Below are positions 21,356 through 28,139 of a stretch of DNA of 28,139 bases, in pieces (position 1 is the first letter of the stretch; every line of letters starts with the position of its first letter). Source of the DNA: an uncultured Collinsella sp. (lineage in GTDB: Bacteria; Actinomycetota; Coriobacteriia; Coriobacteriales; Coriobacteriaceae); assembly GCA_900549555.1 (NCBI GenBank), contig UROO01000016.1:1-28139 (forward strand). Direction: 5' to 3'. The notes beneath the pieces are model-generated. The model made no database searches, was not told where the DNA came from, and saw only the letters and a program-made list of their open reading frames with translations. A program made the position numbers and the translations under genes.

Positions 21356-22759
21356 GTGAACCGCACCAAAATCGCGCAGCTCTACGCCGACGCCGAGTCG
21401 CTCGGCGGCCAGACTGTCACCGTCGCCGGCTGGGTCAAGTCCGTCCGCGACATGAAGAACTTTGGCTTTGTTACGCTCAACGACGGCAGCTGCTTCCGCG
21501 ACCTGCAGGTCGTCATGAACCGCGAGGCGCTCGACAACTACGACGAGATCGCCCATCAAAACGTCTCGGCCGCACTCATTTGCACCGGCACCGTCAAGCT
21601 GACCCCCGATGCGCCCCAGCCTTTCGAGCTTTCTGCCACCTCCATCGAGGTCGAGGGCGTCAGCGCCCCGGATTACCCGCTGCAGAAGAAGCGCGCAACC
21701 GTCGAGTTCCTGCGCACCCAGCAGCACCTGCGCCCGCGCACCAACCTGTTCCGCGCCGTGTTCCGCATCCGCTCTGTCGCGGCTGCCGCCATCCACCGCT
21801 TCTTCCAGGAGCAGGGCTTTGTCTACGTCAACACCCCCATCATCACCACGAGTGACTGCGAGGGCGCCGGCGAGATGTTCCGCGTGACCACGCTCGACCC
21901 CAAAAATCCACCCCTCACCGAGTCCGGCGAGGTCGACTGGAGCCAGGACTTCTTTGGCAAGCATGCAAGCCTGACCGTGTCCGGCCAGCTCAATGCCGAG
22001 AACTTTGCCATGGCCTTTGGCGACGTGTACACCTTTGGCCCCACCTTCCGCGCCGAAAACTCCAACACCACGCGCCACGCCGCCGAGTTTTGGATGATCG
22101 AGCCCGAGATGGCCTTTGCCGATCTGAACGACTACATGGATAACGCCGAGGCCATGCTCAAGTACGTCCTTAAGGACGTTATGGCCACCTGCCCCGACGA
22201 GCTCAACATGCTCAACAAGTTTGTGGACAAGGGCCTGATCGAACGCCTGGACCACGTGGCAAACTCCGACTTTGCCCGCGTTACCTACACCGAGGCCGTC
22301 GAGATCCTGGAGCAGGCCGTCGCCGCCGGTCACAAGTTTGACTACCCCGTGAGCTGGGGCATCGACCTGCAGACCGAGCACGAGCGCTTCCTGGCCGAGG
22401 AGCACTTTAAGCGCCCGACCTTCGTAACCGACTACCCGGCCGAGATCAAGGCGTTCTACATGCGTATGAACGACGACGGCAAGACCGTCGCCGCCGCCGA
22501 CTGCCTGGTTCCCGGTATCGGCGAGATTATCGGCGGCTCCCAGCGCGAGGAGCGCCTGGACCTGCTCGAGGCCCGTATCAAGGACCTGGGCATGAATCCC
22601 GAGCAGTACAAGTACTATCTGGACCTGCGCCGTTACGGTTCCTGCAAGCACGCCGGCTACGGTCTGGGCTTCGAGCGCCTGGTGATGTACCTCACCGGCG
22701 TGGGCAACATCCGCGACGTCCTGCCGCACCCGCGCACCGTGGGCAACGCCGACTTCTAA
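21356..22759 (+). CDS. asnS: Asparaginyl-tRNA synthetase
   Basis: This 467-aa class IIb synthetase charges tRNA-Asn with asparagine. The N-terminal OB-fold anticodon-binding domain (VTVAGWVKSVRDMKNFGFV) occupies roughly residues 15-110. Class II motif 2 begins at F231-R232-A233-E234 and continues to FWMIEPEM. Motif 3 is GLGFERL at 436-442, followed by NIRDVLPHPR, which favours AsnRS over AspRS. The length is standard. The start is taken as GTG 21356, with GGGAGG four bases upstream. The in-frame ATG 21344 overlaps that binding site, and the much longer open frame to 21092 overlaps the PTS gene. It is a single-gene unit with a strong terminator. Confidence 0.97.
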   Translation: MNRTKIAQLYADAESLGGQTVTVAGWVKSVRDMKNFGFVTLNDGSCFRDLQVVMNREALDNYDEIAHQNVSAALICTGTVKLTPDAPQPFELSATSIEVEGVSAPDYPLQKKRATVEFLRTQQHLRPRTNLFRAVFRIRSVAAAAIHRFFQEQGFVYVNTPIITTSDCEGAGEMFRVTTLDPKNPPLTESGEVDWSQDFFGKHASLTVSGQLNAENFAMAFGDVYTFGPTFRAENSNTTRHAAEFWMIEPEMAFADLNDYMDNAEAMLKYVLKDVMATCPDELNMLNKFVDKGLIERLDHVANSDFARVTYTEAVEILEQAVAAGHKFDYPVSWGIDLQTEHERFLAEEHFKRPTFVTDYPAEIKAFYMRMNDDGKTVAAADCLVPGIGEIIGGSQREERLDLLEARIKDLGMNPEQYKYYLDLRRYGSCKHAGYGLGFERLVMYLTGVGNIRDVLPHPRTVGNADF

Positions 22760-22805
22760 TCGTCGGACGCTAGCTCGCGTCGTCACACGCCAACGCTCAT
22801 CGCAT

Positions 22806-22842
22806 AAGCGTCTCTCGACATCGGTCGAGAGACGCTTTTTTT
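22806..22842 (+). terminator. asnS terminator
   Basis: GCGTCTCTCGAC pairs perfectly with GTCGAGAGACGC around ATCG, followed by seven T residues. The sequence from 22843 to 23018 shows no gene and no convincing promoter. Confidence 0.95.
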
Positions 22843-23018
22843 CAACAGCATCCGTCAAGCTTTTGGCAAGTTTTTGGTCAGTTGAGCAGGGCTGTTGAAA
22901 ACTCGAACCGCCGTTTGCCGACGACTATCGACCGCCCAGAGCGCCCTGCGCCCCTGGGAAAACCCCGCGTCCTAGGCTCCATACCGTCGCCACCCAAAAC
23001 GGAAAGGACGTGGGCACC

Positions 23019-23804
23019 ATGACCGAAGCCGCTGTTGAAACCTACGACACCACGACGAGAGGCGCCGCCTCGATGGCAGCCTATCGCGCCGTTCGTATCC
23101 TGCAACTATTAAGCGAGAACACCGGCGAGGACAAGGCCATGCTTTCCGATGAGTTGATCCGGCGCCTCGCCCATCCCGACGACCCCGCCCGCATGCCTAT
23201 CTCGGCGGCGCGGCGCAGCATCTACACCGCCATCTCCGCGCTTCGCCATGCCGGATACGAAATTGAGTACAAACGCGGCGTGGGCTATCGGCTCTTGACC
23301 CGTCCGCTCACCGACGAGGAGATCATCCGGCTCCACGGCATGGTCATGCGCAACCGCTCCACGCCCATCGTCATTCGAAAAAGCATGGCGCAGCACTTGG
23401 TCGCCATGGCGAGCGCCGATGTTCGCGGCTACCTCGATGCGCCCGAGCCCGCTCCAAGTGCCGGCGGCAAATCCACCAAGGCCAGGCACACGCCCGTCAA
23501 GCGCATCGACGCCTGCGAGCTCATCGAGCAGGCCATCGACCACGGAACCACGGTGAGTTTTGATATTTCGAGCGTCACGGCACGCGGCGAAACCGAAGTT
23601 GCACGGATGACGCTCCGCCCCTTTGCCATCAAGCAACGAGACGGCATCTCGTATTTGCTGGGAACGGTCTATGACGCCCGAGGCGCCGATGACACGCTGC
23701 GTACCGTAGAGATTGGCCGGATGAGAAACGTCACCACACGTCTCCTTGACGGCAAGAAGCTCTTCGCCGCCCTGGACGAGGACGACGACGCCTCCGCCGC
23801 ATAA
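23019..23804 (+). CDS. WYL-domain transcriptional regulator
   Basis: This is a 261-aa probable DNA-binding regulator. Residues about 20-95 form a winged helix-turn-helix of the DeoR/HTH_11 type (YRAVRILQLLSE, then RRSIYTAISALRHAGYEIEY and GVGYRL). Residues about 165-240 look like a WYL sensor domain (LRPFAIKQRDGISYLLGTVYD, then LRTVEIGRMRNV). The WYL tripeptide itself is replaced by SYL. Such proteins sense small ligands or nucleic acids. The target here is unknown; the ABC operon that follows is one candidate. The start is ATG 23019, with AAAGGA ten bases upstream. GTG 23010 is only one base from that site and is rejected. The C-terminus is acidic (DEDDDAS). Confidence 0.88.
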   Translation: MTEAAVETYDTTTRGAASMAAYRAVRILQLLSENTGEDKAMLSDELIRRLAHPDDPARMPISAARRSIYTAISALRHAGYEIEYKRGVGYRLLTRPLTDEEIIRLHGMVMRNRSTPIVIRKSMAQHLVAMASADVRGYLDAPEPAPSAGGKSTKARHTPVKRIDACELIEQAIDHGTTVSFDISSVTARGETEVARMTLRPFAIKQRDGISYLLGTVYDARGADDTLRTVEIGRMRNVTTRLLDGKKLFAALDEDDDASAA

Positions 23805-23872
23805 GAACCCCCGCCGCACATCGACCACTCGTGCCGCCCATCCGGTTCTGAATTAAAAAACCCGCCAGGTTA

Positions 23873-23900
23873 TTGTAAAAATGGACATCGGCGCTACTAT
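23873..23900 (+). promoter_or_regulatory. Promoter of the ABC uptake operon
   Basis: TTGTAA (23873-23878) is separated by 16 bp from TACTAT (23895-23900). The transcript would begin at a small hairpin, CACTTGCACT/AGTGCAGTG (23906-23931), before the binding site of the lipoprotein gene. Confidence 0.55.
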
Positions 23901-23963
23901 AGAGCCACTTGCACTTTGTTTGAGTGCAGTGTTTCCAGCCATTTCTATACTGGGGGTAACGAT

Positions 23964-24944
23964 ATGAAGGATATCACCATCAGCCGCAGGAGCCTTCTGG
24001 TCTCCGCCGGCCTGCTCGCGCTCGCCCCGCTCGCCGGATGCGGCGGCAACTCTGGTTCCGGCTCCGCAGCCGCCGGTTCCGACTACACCATCGGCGTTCT
24101 GCAGCTCACCGAGCACTCCGCACTTGACGCCGCCCGCGACGGCTTTGTCAAGGCCATCAAGAAGAGCGGCCTTAAGGTCAAGATCGAAAAGAAGAACGCC
24201 CAGAACGACCAGTCCACGTGTAAGTCCATTGCCGACAAGTTTGTGGGCGACAACGTCGACTTAATCTACGCCATCGCCACGCCTGCCGCGCAGGCTGCCG
24301 CCGGCGCCACGGCCGATATCCCCATCGTGGGCTGCGCCATCACCGACTACGCCGCCTCCGGCCTGGTCCAGGACAACGACAAGCCCGGCACCAACGTCAC
24401 GGGCGCCTCCGACCTCACCCCAGTCGCCGAGCAGCTCGAGATGATGCAGAAGGTCCTGCCCGACGTTAAAAAGGTCGGCTTGCTCTACTGCACCGCCGAG
24501 TCCAACTCCGATGTCCAGATCAAGGCCGCCAAGAAGGAGCTCGACAAGTTGGGCCTCGAGTACACCGACTTCACCGTCTCGAGCTCCAACGAGATTCAGT
24601 CCGTCGTCGAGTCTGCCGTGGGCAAGGTCGACGCGCTGTACTCCCCCACCGACAACACCATCGCCGCAGGCGCTTCGCTGGTCGGTCAGATCTGCAAGGA
24701 GAACAAGCTTCCCTTTGTGACCGGCGAGGAGGGCATGTGCAAGGCCGGCGGCCTGTTTACCCTCTCCATCAGCTATGAGGACCTGGGCTACGCCGCGGGC
24801 GAGATGGCCGTCAAGATTCTGAAGGGCGAGGCCAAGCCCGAAGATATGCCGATCAAGCACCTCTCGAGCAAGGATCTGGTCGTCGTCAAGAACGACGAGA
24901 TGGCCGAGGCTCTGGGCATCGATCTTTCCGCTCTGGACGAGTAG
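23964..24944 (+). CDS. ABC transporter substrate-binding lipoprotein (TrpX-like)
   Basis: This 326-aa extracellular binding protein is anchored by a lipid. The N-terminus has SRRSLL, a hydrophobic core and lipobox LAGC with C26 as the lipidated residue. The mature part matches the ABC_sub_bind family (PF04392): YTIGVLQLTEHSALDAARDG, LIYAIATPAAQAA, PIVGCAITDY and VGLLYCTAESNS. Members of this family include TrpX-type tryptophan/tyrosine binders, but the ligand cannot be fixed from sequence. The start is ATG 23964, with GGGGG seven bases upstream; the frame open to 23916 has no binding site. It is the first gene of a binding protein-permease-ATPase operon. Confidence 0.93.
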   Translation: MKDITISRRSLLVSAGLLALAPLAGCGGNSGSGSAAAGSDYTIGVLQLTEHSALDAARDGFVKAIKKSGLKVKIEKKNAQNDQSTCKSIADKFVGDNVDLIYAIATPAAQAAAGATADIPIVGCAITDYAASGLVQDNDKPGTNVTGASDLTPVAEQLEMMQKVLPDVKKVGLLYCTAESNSDVQIKAAKKELDKLGLEYTDFTVSSSNEIQSVVESAVGKVDALYSPTDNTIAAGASLVGQICKENKLPFVTGEEGMCKAGGLFTLSISYEDLGYAAGEMAVKILKGEAKPEDMPIKHLSSKDLVVVKNDEMAEALGIDLSALDE

Positions 24945-25015
24945 CGGCATGCACGGCGATGCGCCTAGGGCCCATACTCGCACCGTTGCCGTGTTATTCA
25001 ATATCTGAGCCATAG

Positions 25016-25044
25016 GGGCGAACGCCAAAGACCGGCGTTCGCCC
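25016..25044 (+). terminator. Intercistronic hairpin between binding protein and permease
   Basis: GGGCGAACGCC pairs perfectly with GGCGTTCGCCC around seven bases, followed by TGCTTGTTTCGG. The T-run is weak, so partial termination or 3'-end protection of the binding-protein mRNA is more likely than full termination. Confidence 0.6.
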
Positions 25045-25148
25045 TGCTTGTTTCGGATGAGACAAAACATCCGTCCGCAACTCTTTTATGCATTGTTACC
25101 GCTATCATGGTGACTCACGTGTCCACCCTATCCTAGGAGGTATGAAGC

Positions 25149-26072
25149 ATGCTCATTGCATTGCAGGGCGCCGTTTCGCAGGGCGTCCTCTGGGGCATTA
25201 TGGTGCTTGGCGTGTTTATCACGTTCCGCCTGCTCGACATCCCCGATATGACCTGCGACGGCAGCTTTGCCCTCGGCGGCTGTGTCTGCGCCGTACTCAT
25301 CGTCAACAATAACGTCGACCCGCTGCTCGCCGTGCTTGCCGGCATGTGCGCCGGTGCCATCGCGGGTGCCGTCACGGGCATCCTGGCCACCGTCTTCGAG
25401 ATCCCCGCAATCCTTGCCGGAATCCTCACCCAGATCAGCCTGTGGTCCATCAACCTGCGCATCATGGGCAAGTCCAACACGCCCATCCTCGCCAAGGGCA
25501 CCGTGTTCTCGGCCGTCAGCAACATGACGGGTCTGCCGCAGTCCACCGTCGCCATCATCCTGGGCATTGTGCTGGCCGTGGCAATCGTCGCCATCCTGTA
25601 CTGGTTCTTTGGTACCGAGATCGGCTCCGCACTGCGCGCCACCGGCAACAACGAGTACATGATCCGCGCCCTGGGCGTCAACACCAACTCCACCAAGATG
25701 ATCGCCCTTGTGCTCTCCAACGCCCTCATCGGCCTCTCTGGCGCGCTTATCTGCCAGAGCCAAAAGTATGCCGACATTGGCATGGGCACCGGCGCCATCG
25801 TTATCGGCCTTGCCGCCATCGTCATCGGCGAGGTGCTCGGCCGCCTGCTGCCCGGCGGACTCACTCAGTTCTCCGTCCGTCTGGCCTCCGCCGTCTTTGG
25901 CTCCGTGGTCTACTTCCTCATCCGCGCCATCGTGCTGCAGCTGGGCATGGACGCCAACGACATGAAGCTGCTCTCCGCCGTGATCGTCGCCGTTGCCCTG
26001 TGCGTGCCTGTGGTTTGGGAGCGTTACAAGCTCCGCAGCTCCTACACGAGGGGAGATGAGGCAGATGCTTAA
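25149..26072 (+). CDS. ABC transporter permease (TrpY-like)
   Basis: This 307-aa integral membrane permease of the branched-chain-amino-acid/ribose type (PF02653) has about eight or nine hydrophobic segments. LLDIPDMTCDGSFALGG near residues 28-44 and the cytoplasmic coupling loop FGTEIGSALRATGNNEYMIR (about 155-175) are typical of permeases that pair with ABC_sub_bind lipoproteins. The start is ATG 25149, with AGGAGG eight bases upstream. The C-terminus overlaps the ATPase start by eight bases, which suggests coupled translation. Only one permease gene is present, so the membrane part is probably a homodimer. Confidence 0.93.
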   Translation: MLIALQGAVSQGVLWGIMVLGVFITFRLLDIPDMTCDGSFALGGCVCAVLIVNNNVDPLLAVLAGMCAGAIAGAVTGILATVFEIPAILAGILTQISLWSINLRIMGKSNTPILAKGTVFSAVSNMTGLPQSTVAIILGIVLAVAIVAILYWFFGTEIGSALRATGNNEYMIRALGVNTNSTKMIALVLSNALIGLSGALICQSQKYADIGMGTGAIVIGLAAIVIGEVLGRLLPGGLTQFSVRLASAVFGSVVYFLIRAIVLQLGMDANDMKLLSAVIVAVALCVPVVWERYKLRSSYTRGDEADA

Positions 26073-26859
26073 GCTCTCGCACGTCAAAAAGACCTTTAAC
26101 AAGGGCACCGTCACCGAGAAGCGCGCTCTTACCGGTGTCGACCTCACCCTTAACGATGGCGACTTTGTAACCGTGATTGGCGGCAACGGCGCCGGCAAGT
26201 CCACGCTACTCAATATGATCGCCGGCGTGTATCCGCTCGATTCGGGCGTTATCGAGCTCGACGGCACCGACATCTCGCGTCTGAGCGAGTCGCAGCGCGC
26301 CAAGTACCTGGGCCGCGTGTTCCAGGACCCCATGCGCGGCACCGCAGCCGACATGCAGATTGCCGAGAACCTGGCCCTCGCCAAGCGCCGTGGCCAGCAT
26401 CGCGGCCTTTCATGGGGCGTCACCAAGACCGAGAAGAACGAGTACGTTGAGCTGCTCAAGCGCCTGGAACTTGGCCTGGATACACGTCTCAACGCTAAGG
26501 TCGGTCTGCTCTCGGGCGGCCAGCGCCAGGCACTCACCCTGCTGATGGCCACGCTCACCGAGCCGCGCCTGCTGCTGCTCGACGAGCACACGGCGGCCCT
26601 CGACCCCAAGACGGCATCAAAGGTGCTCAACCTGACCGAGGAGATCGTCGACGAGAACCACCTGACCACGCTCATGGTCACGCACAACATGAACGACGCC
26701 ATCCGTCTGGGCAATCGCCTGATCATGATGCACGAGGGCCACGTGATCTACGATGTGGCAGGCGATGAGAAGAAGTCGCTCACCGTCGCCGACCTACTGC
26801 AGAAGTTCGAGGAGGTCTCGGGCGGCGAGCTCGCCAACGACCGCATGCTGCTGAGCTAA
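26065..26859 (+). CDS. ABC transporter ATP-binding protein (TrpZ-like)
   Basis: This 264-aa cytosolic ATPase powers the uptake system. It has Walker A GGNGAGKST, the Q-loop in FQDPMRGT, signature LSGGQRQALTLLMA, Walker B LLLLDEHTAALD and the switch histidine in VTHNMNDA. Glutamate follows the Walker B aspartate, so it should be active. The start is ATG 26065, nine bases after GGGGAG. ATG 26056 abuts that site and is rejected. It overlaps the permease gene by eight bases. The stop codon itself is part of the following terminator hairpin. Confidence 0.95.
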   Translation: MLKLSHVKKTFNKGTVTEKRALTGVDLTLNDGDFVTVIGGNGAGKSTLLNMIAGVYPLDSGVIELDGTDISRLSESQRAKYLGRVFQDPMRGTAADMQIAENLALAKRRGQHRGLSWGVTKTEKNEYVELLKRLELGLDTRLNAKVGLLSGGQRQALTLLMATLTEPRLLLLDEHTAALDPKTASKVLNLTEEIVDENHLTTLMVTHNMNDAIRLGNRLIMMHEGHVIYDVAGDEKKSLTVADLLQKFEEVSGGELANDRMLLS

Positions 26860-26896
26860 AACCTGCCAAAAAGGGATGTTAATTTTGGCAGGTTTT
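26858..26896 (+). terminator. First terminator after the ABC operon (repeat copy 2)
   Basis: AAAACCTGCCAAAA pairs perfectly with TTTTGGCAGGTTTT over 14 bp, with its left arm starting inside the TAA stop codon. The sequence is a second copy of the element at 162-210, so here a dispersed repeat serves as a terminator. Confidence 0.85.
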
Positions 26897-26911
26897 ATCT
26901 GCGCAAACATC

Positions 26912-26951
26912 AAAACCGCCGCAAAGGGACAGACGCCCTTGTGGCGGTTTT
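26912..26951 (+). terminator. Second terminator after the ABC operon
   Basis: AAAACCGCC and AAGGG pair with CCCTT and GGCGGTTTT around a short internal loop, ending in TTTT. Symmetric A and T runs make it potentially bidirectional. It separates the ABC operon from the nucleotidase gene. Confidence 0.8.
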
Positions 26952-27015
26952 CACATATTATGTCGATAATCCGATATTCAACCAGACATTCTGGCTAAGG
27001 ACTAAGGAGACTGCC

Positions 27016-28089
27016 ATGAAAAGACTCCCCCGCCTTACGTTAGTTGCCGCGTTGTTTGCCGGCGCGCTCGCAGGCATCCCAAGCCTCGCTTTCGCGGGGA
27101 GCCTGCCCGCCGCTATTGACGGCTCCGTGGCCGTCATGCACACCAACGACATCCACGGCAGCTACAAGTACAGTTACAACGAAAGCAAGGGCACCGGCAC
27201 TGTGGGCTTTGACGGACTGGCGGTTCTCTATAGCGCCCAAAGCAGCGCCCCCGATCTTCTGCTCGATGCGGGCGATACCTTCCACGGGCAGTCCTTTGCC
27301 ACCATGAGCGAGGGCAAGAGCATCGCCGAGCTCATGGATACCTTCTATGTAGACGGCTACGACGCGACCACGCCGGGCAACCACGACTGGAGCTACGGCG
27401 CAGACAAGCTCCGCACCATGACCGGCTACAGCACCACCGGCACGCCCTTCGCCATGCTCTGCGCGAACGCGAAGTCTACGAGCGGCGTATGGAGCTCGAG
27501 CATCACCAAGACGCTCGACCGTACCTGGGAGGACAGCGAAGATCACTCCACATTCGACTACAAACTCAAGGTCGGCGTCGTGGGTGCCATGGATGAGTCG
27601 CTGGGATCCTCGCTGCGCGAGGACCTTGTCAAGGGCACGTCGTTCTCGGGTGCGGCGGACGCCATCAATGCCGAGGCCAAGCGACTGCGCGAGGATGAGG
27701 GCTGCAACGTTATCGTCTGTATCGCGCACACGCTCAACGCCAAGGCCTTTGCCGCACAGCTCAATGGCGTCGATGCGCTGGTCGCGGGCCACGAGCACAT
27801 CAACTTAGACGAGAACGTGACGGGGGCCGATGGCAAGCCGGTCCGCGTCGTCGAGGCGGGCAGCGCCTTTGCCGAGATCGGCCTGCTTTCCATTCCGTAC
27901 AAGTACGACACGAAGGGCACCGAGACGACCGACGACGACATGGTGACGGTCCTTGCAGACGACAGCGACGAGAAGCTCTACACCGCCAAAGACGTCAACG
28001 ACCTTTTGGCAGACCCCGACAAGGGCGCCTTCTGCCAGAGCCAACTCGATGAGGTTCGCAACAACAAAATCAAGCCACTCGACGACGCC
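27016..28089 (+). CDS. 5'-nucleotidase/metallophosphoesterase, 3'-truncated by contig end
   Basis: This is a secreted or cell-surface phosphoesterase that probably dephosphorylates nucleotides for salvage. The first 358 residues are present. A signal peptide (MKRLPRLTLVAALFAGALAG, likely cut after AFA at residue 27) precedes the calcineurin-like domain. Its metal ligands are in place: D45 and H47 (HTNDIHG), D87 (DAGDTF), N122-H123 (GNHD), H238 (IAHTLN) and H259/H261 (GHEH). The C-terminal 5'-nucleotidase domain expected in this family is missing because the contig ends. The frame runs on into adapter, adding a false LSLIHISEPTRRTPIS tail. The start is ATG 27016, with AAGGAG six bases upstream. 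Confidence 0.92.
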
Positions 28090-28139
28090 CTGTCTCTTAT
28101 ACACATCTCCGAGCCCACGAGACGGACTCCTATCTCGTA
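28090..28139. other. Nextera adapter and i7 index (not genomic)
   Basis: 28090-28108 is the Tn5 mosaic end (CTGTCTCTTATACACATCT), 28109-28123 the Nextera read-2 tail, 28124-28131 an 8-base index (GGACTCCT), and 28132-28139 the start of the P7 sequence (ATCTCGTA). It is library adapter left in the assembly. Confidence 0.99.

Noticed and set aside
21335..22858. 507-codon minus-strand frame opposite asnS
   Set aside because: It is the shadow of a certain gene and would cross the asnS terminator.

Overview
This is a GC-rich contig that reads as chromosome from an actinobacterium of the class Coriobacteriia; Collinsella or a close relative is my best guess. The guess rests on an actinobacterial-type RpoB/RpoC pair (early insertion in RpoC, long acidic C-terminal tails), the strong preference for G/C at third codon positions, and the gene mix. 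I could not run a search to confirm it. Both ends are not genomic: bases 1-40 and 28090-28139 are untrimmed Illumina Nextera adapter, so real sequence runs from about 41 to 28089.

Layout. 41-617 is a gene-free, hairpin-rich stretch holding two dispersed repeat types and the rpoC terminator. On the minus strand, read right to left, come an aminotransferase (11610-12746), an L10-type autoregulatory leader with rplJ-rplL (10101-11347), galU (8879-9787) and rpoB-rpoC (618-8591). The rplJL, galU and rpoBC units are separated by clear intrinsic terminators. So galU sits between two blocks that are adjacent in most bacteria. A roughly 224-bp imperfect inverted-repeat element lies between the aminotransferase and rplJ and overlaps the rplJ promoter.

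From 12840 onward: an unrecognised 220-aa protein (plus), a deoxyinosine/uracil-type DNA glycosylase with a GH13 amylase (minus, probable operon), a SotB-type MFS exporter (minus), a FeoA-FeoB fusion iron transporter (minus) behind a promoter with repeated GGCTAACC sites resembling DtxR/IdeR boxes, and an alpha/beta hydrolase (minus). The plus strand then carries a glucose-type PTS EIIA, asnS, a WYL-domain regulator, a three-gene ABC uptake operon of the TrpXYZ type (lipoprotein, permease, ATPase), tandem terminators, and a 5'-nucleotidase cut off by the contig end.

Functionally this is core transcription and translation machinery next to nutrient-handling genes for sugar phosphotransfer, alpha-glucan hydrolysis, ferrous iron, amino-acid-type uptake and nucleotide salvage. 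I see no CRISPR array, phage, transposase, rRNA or tRNA, and no convincing new defence or biosynthetic system. The most interesting signals are the RpoC C-terminal extension with a helix-hairpin-helix resembling the alpha-subunit CTD, the repeat element fused to the rplJ promoter, and the recurrent palindromic intergenic elements.
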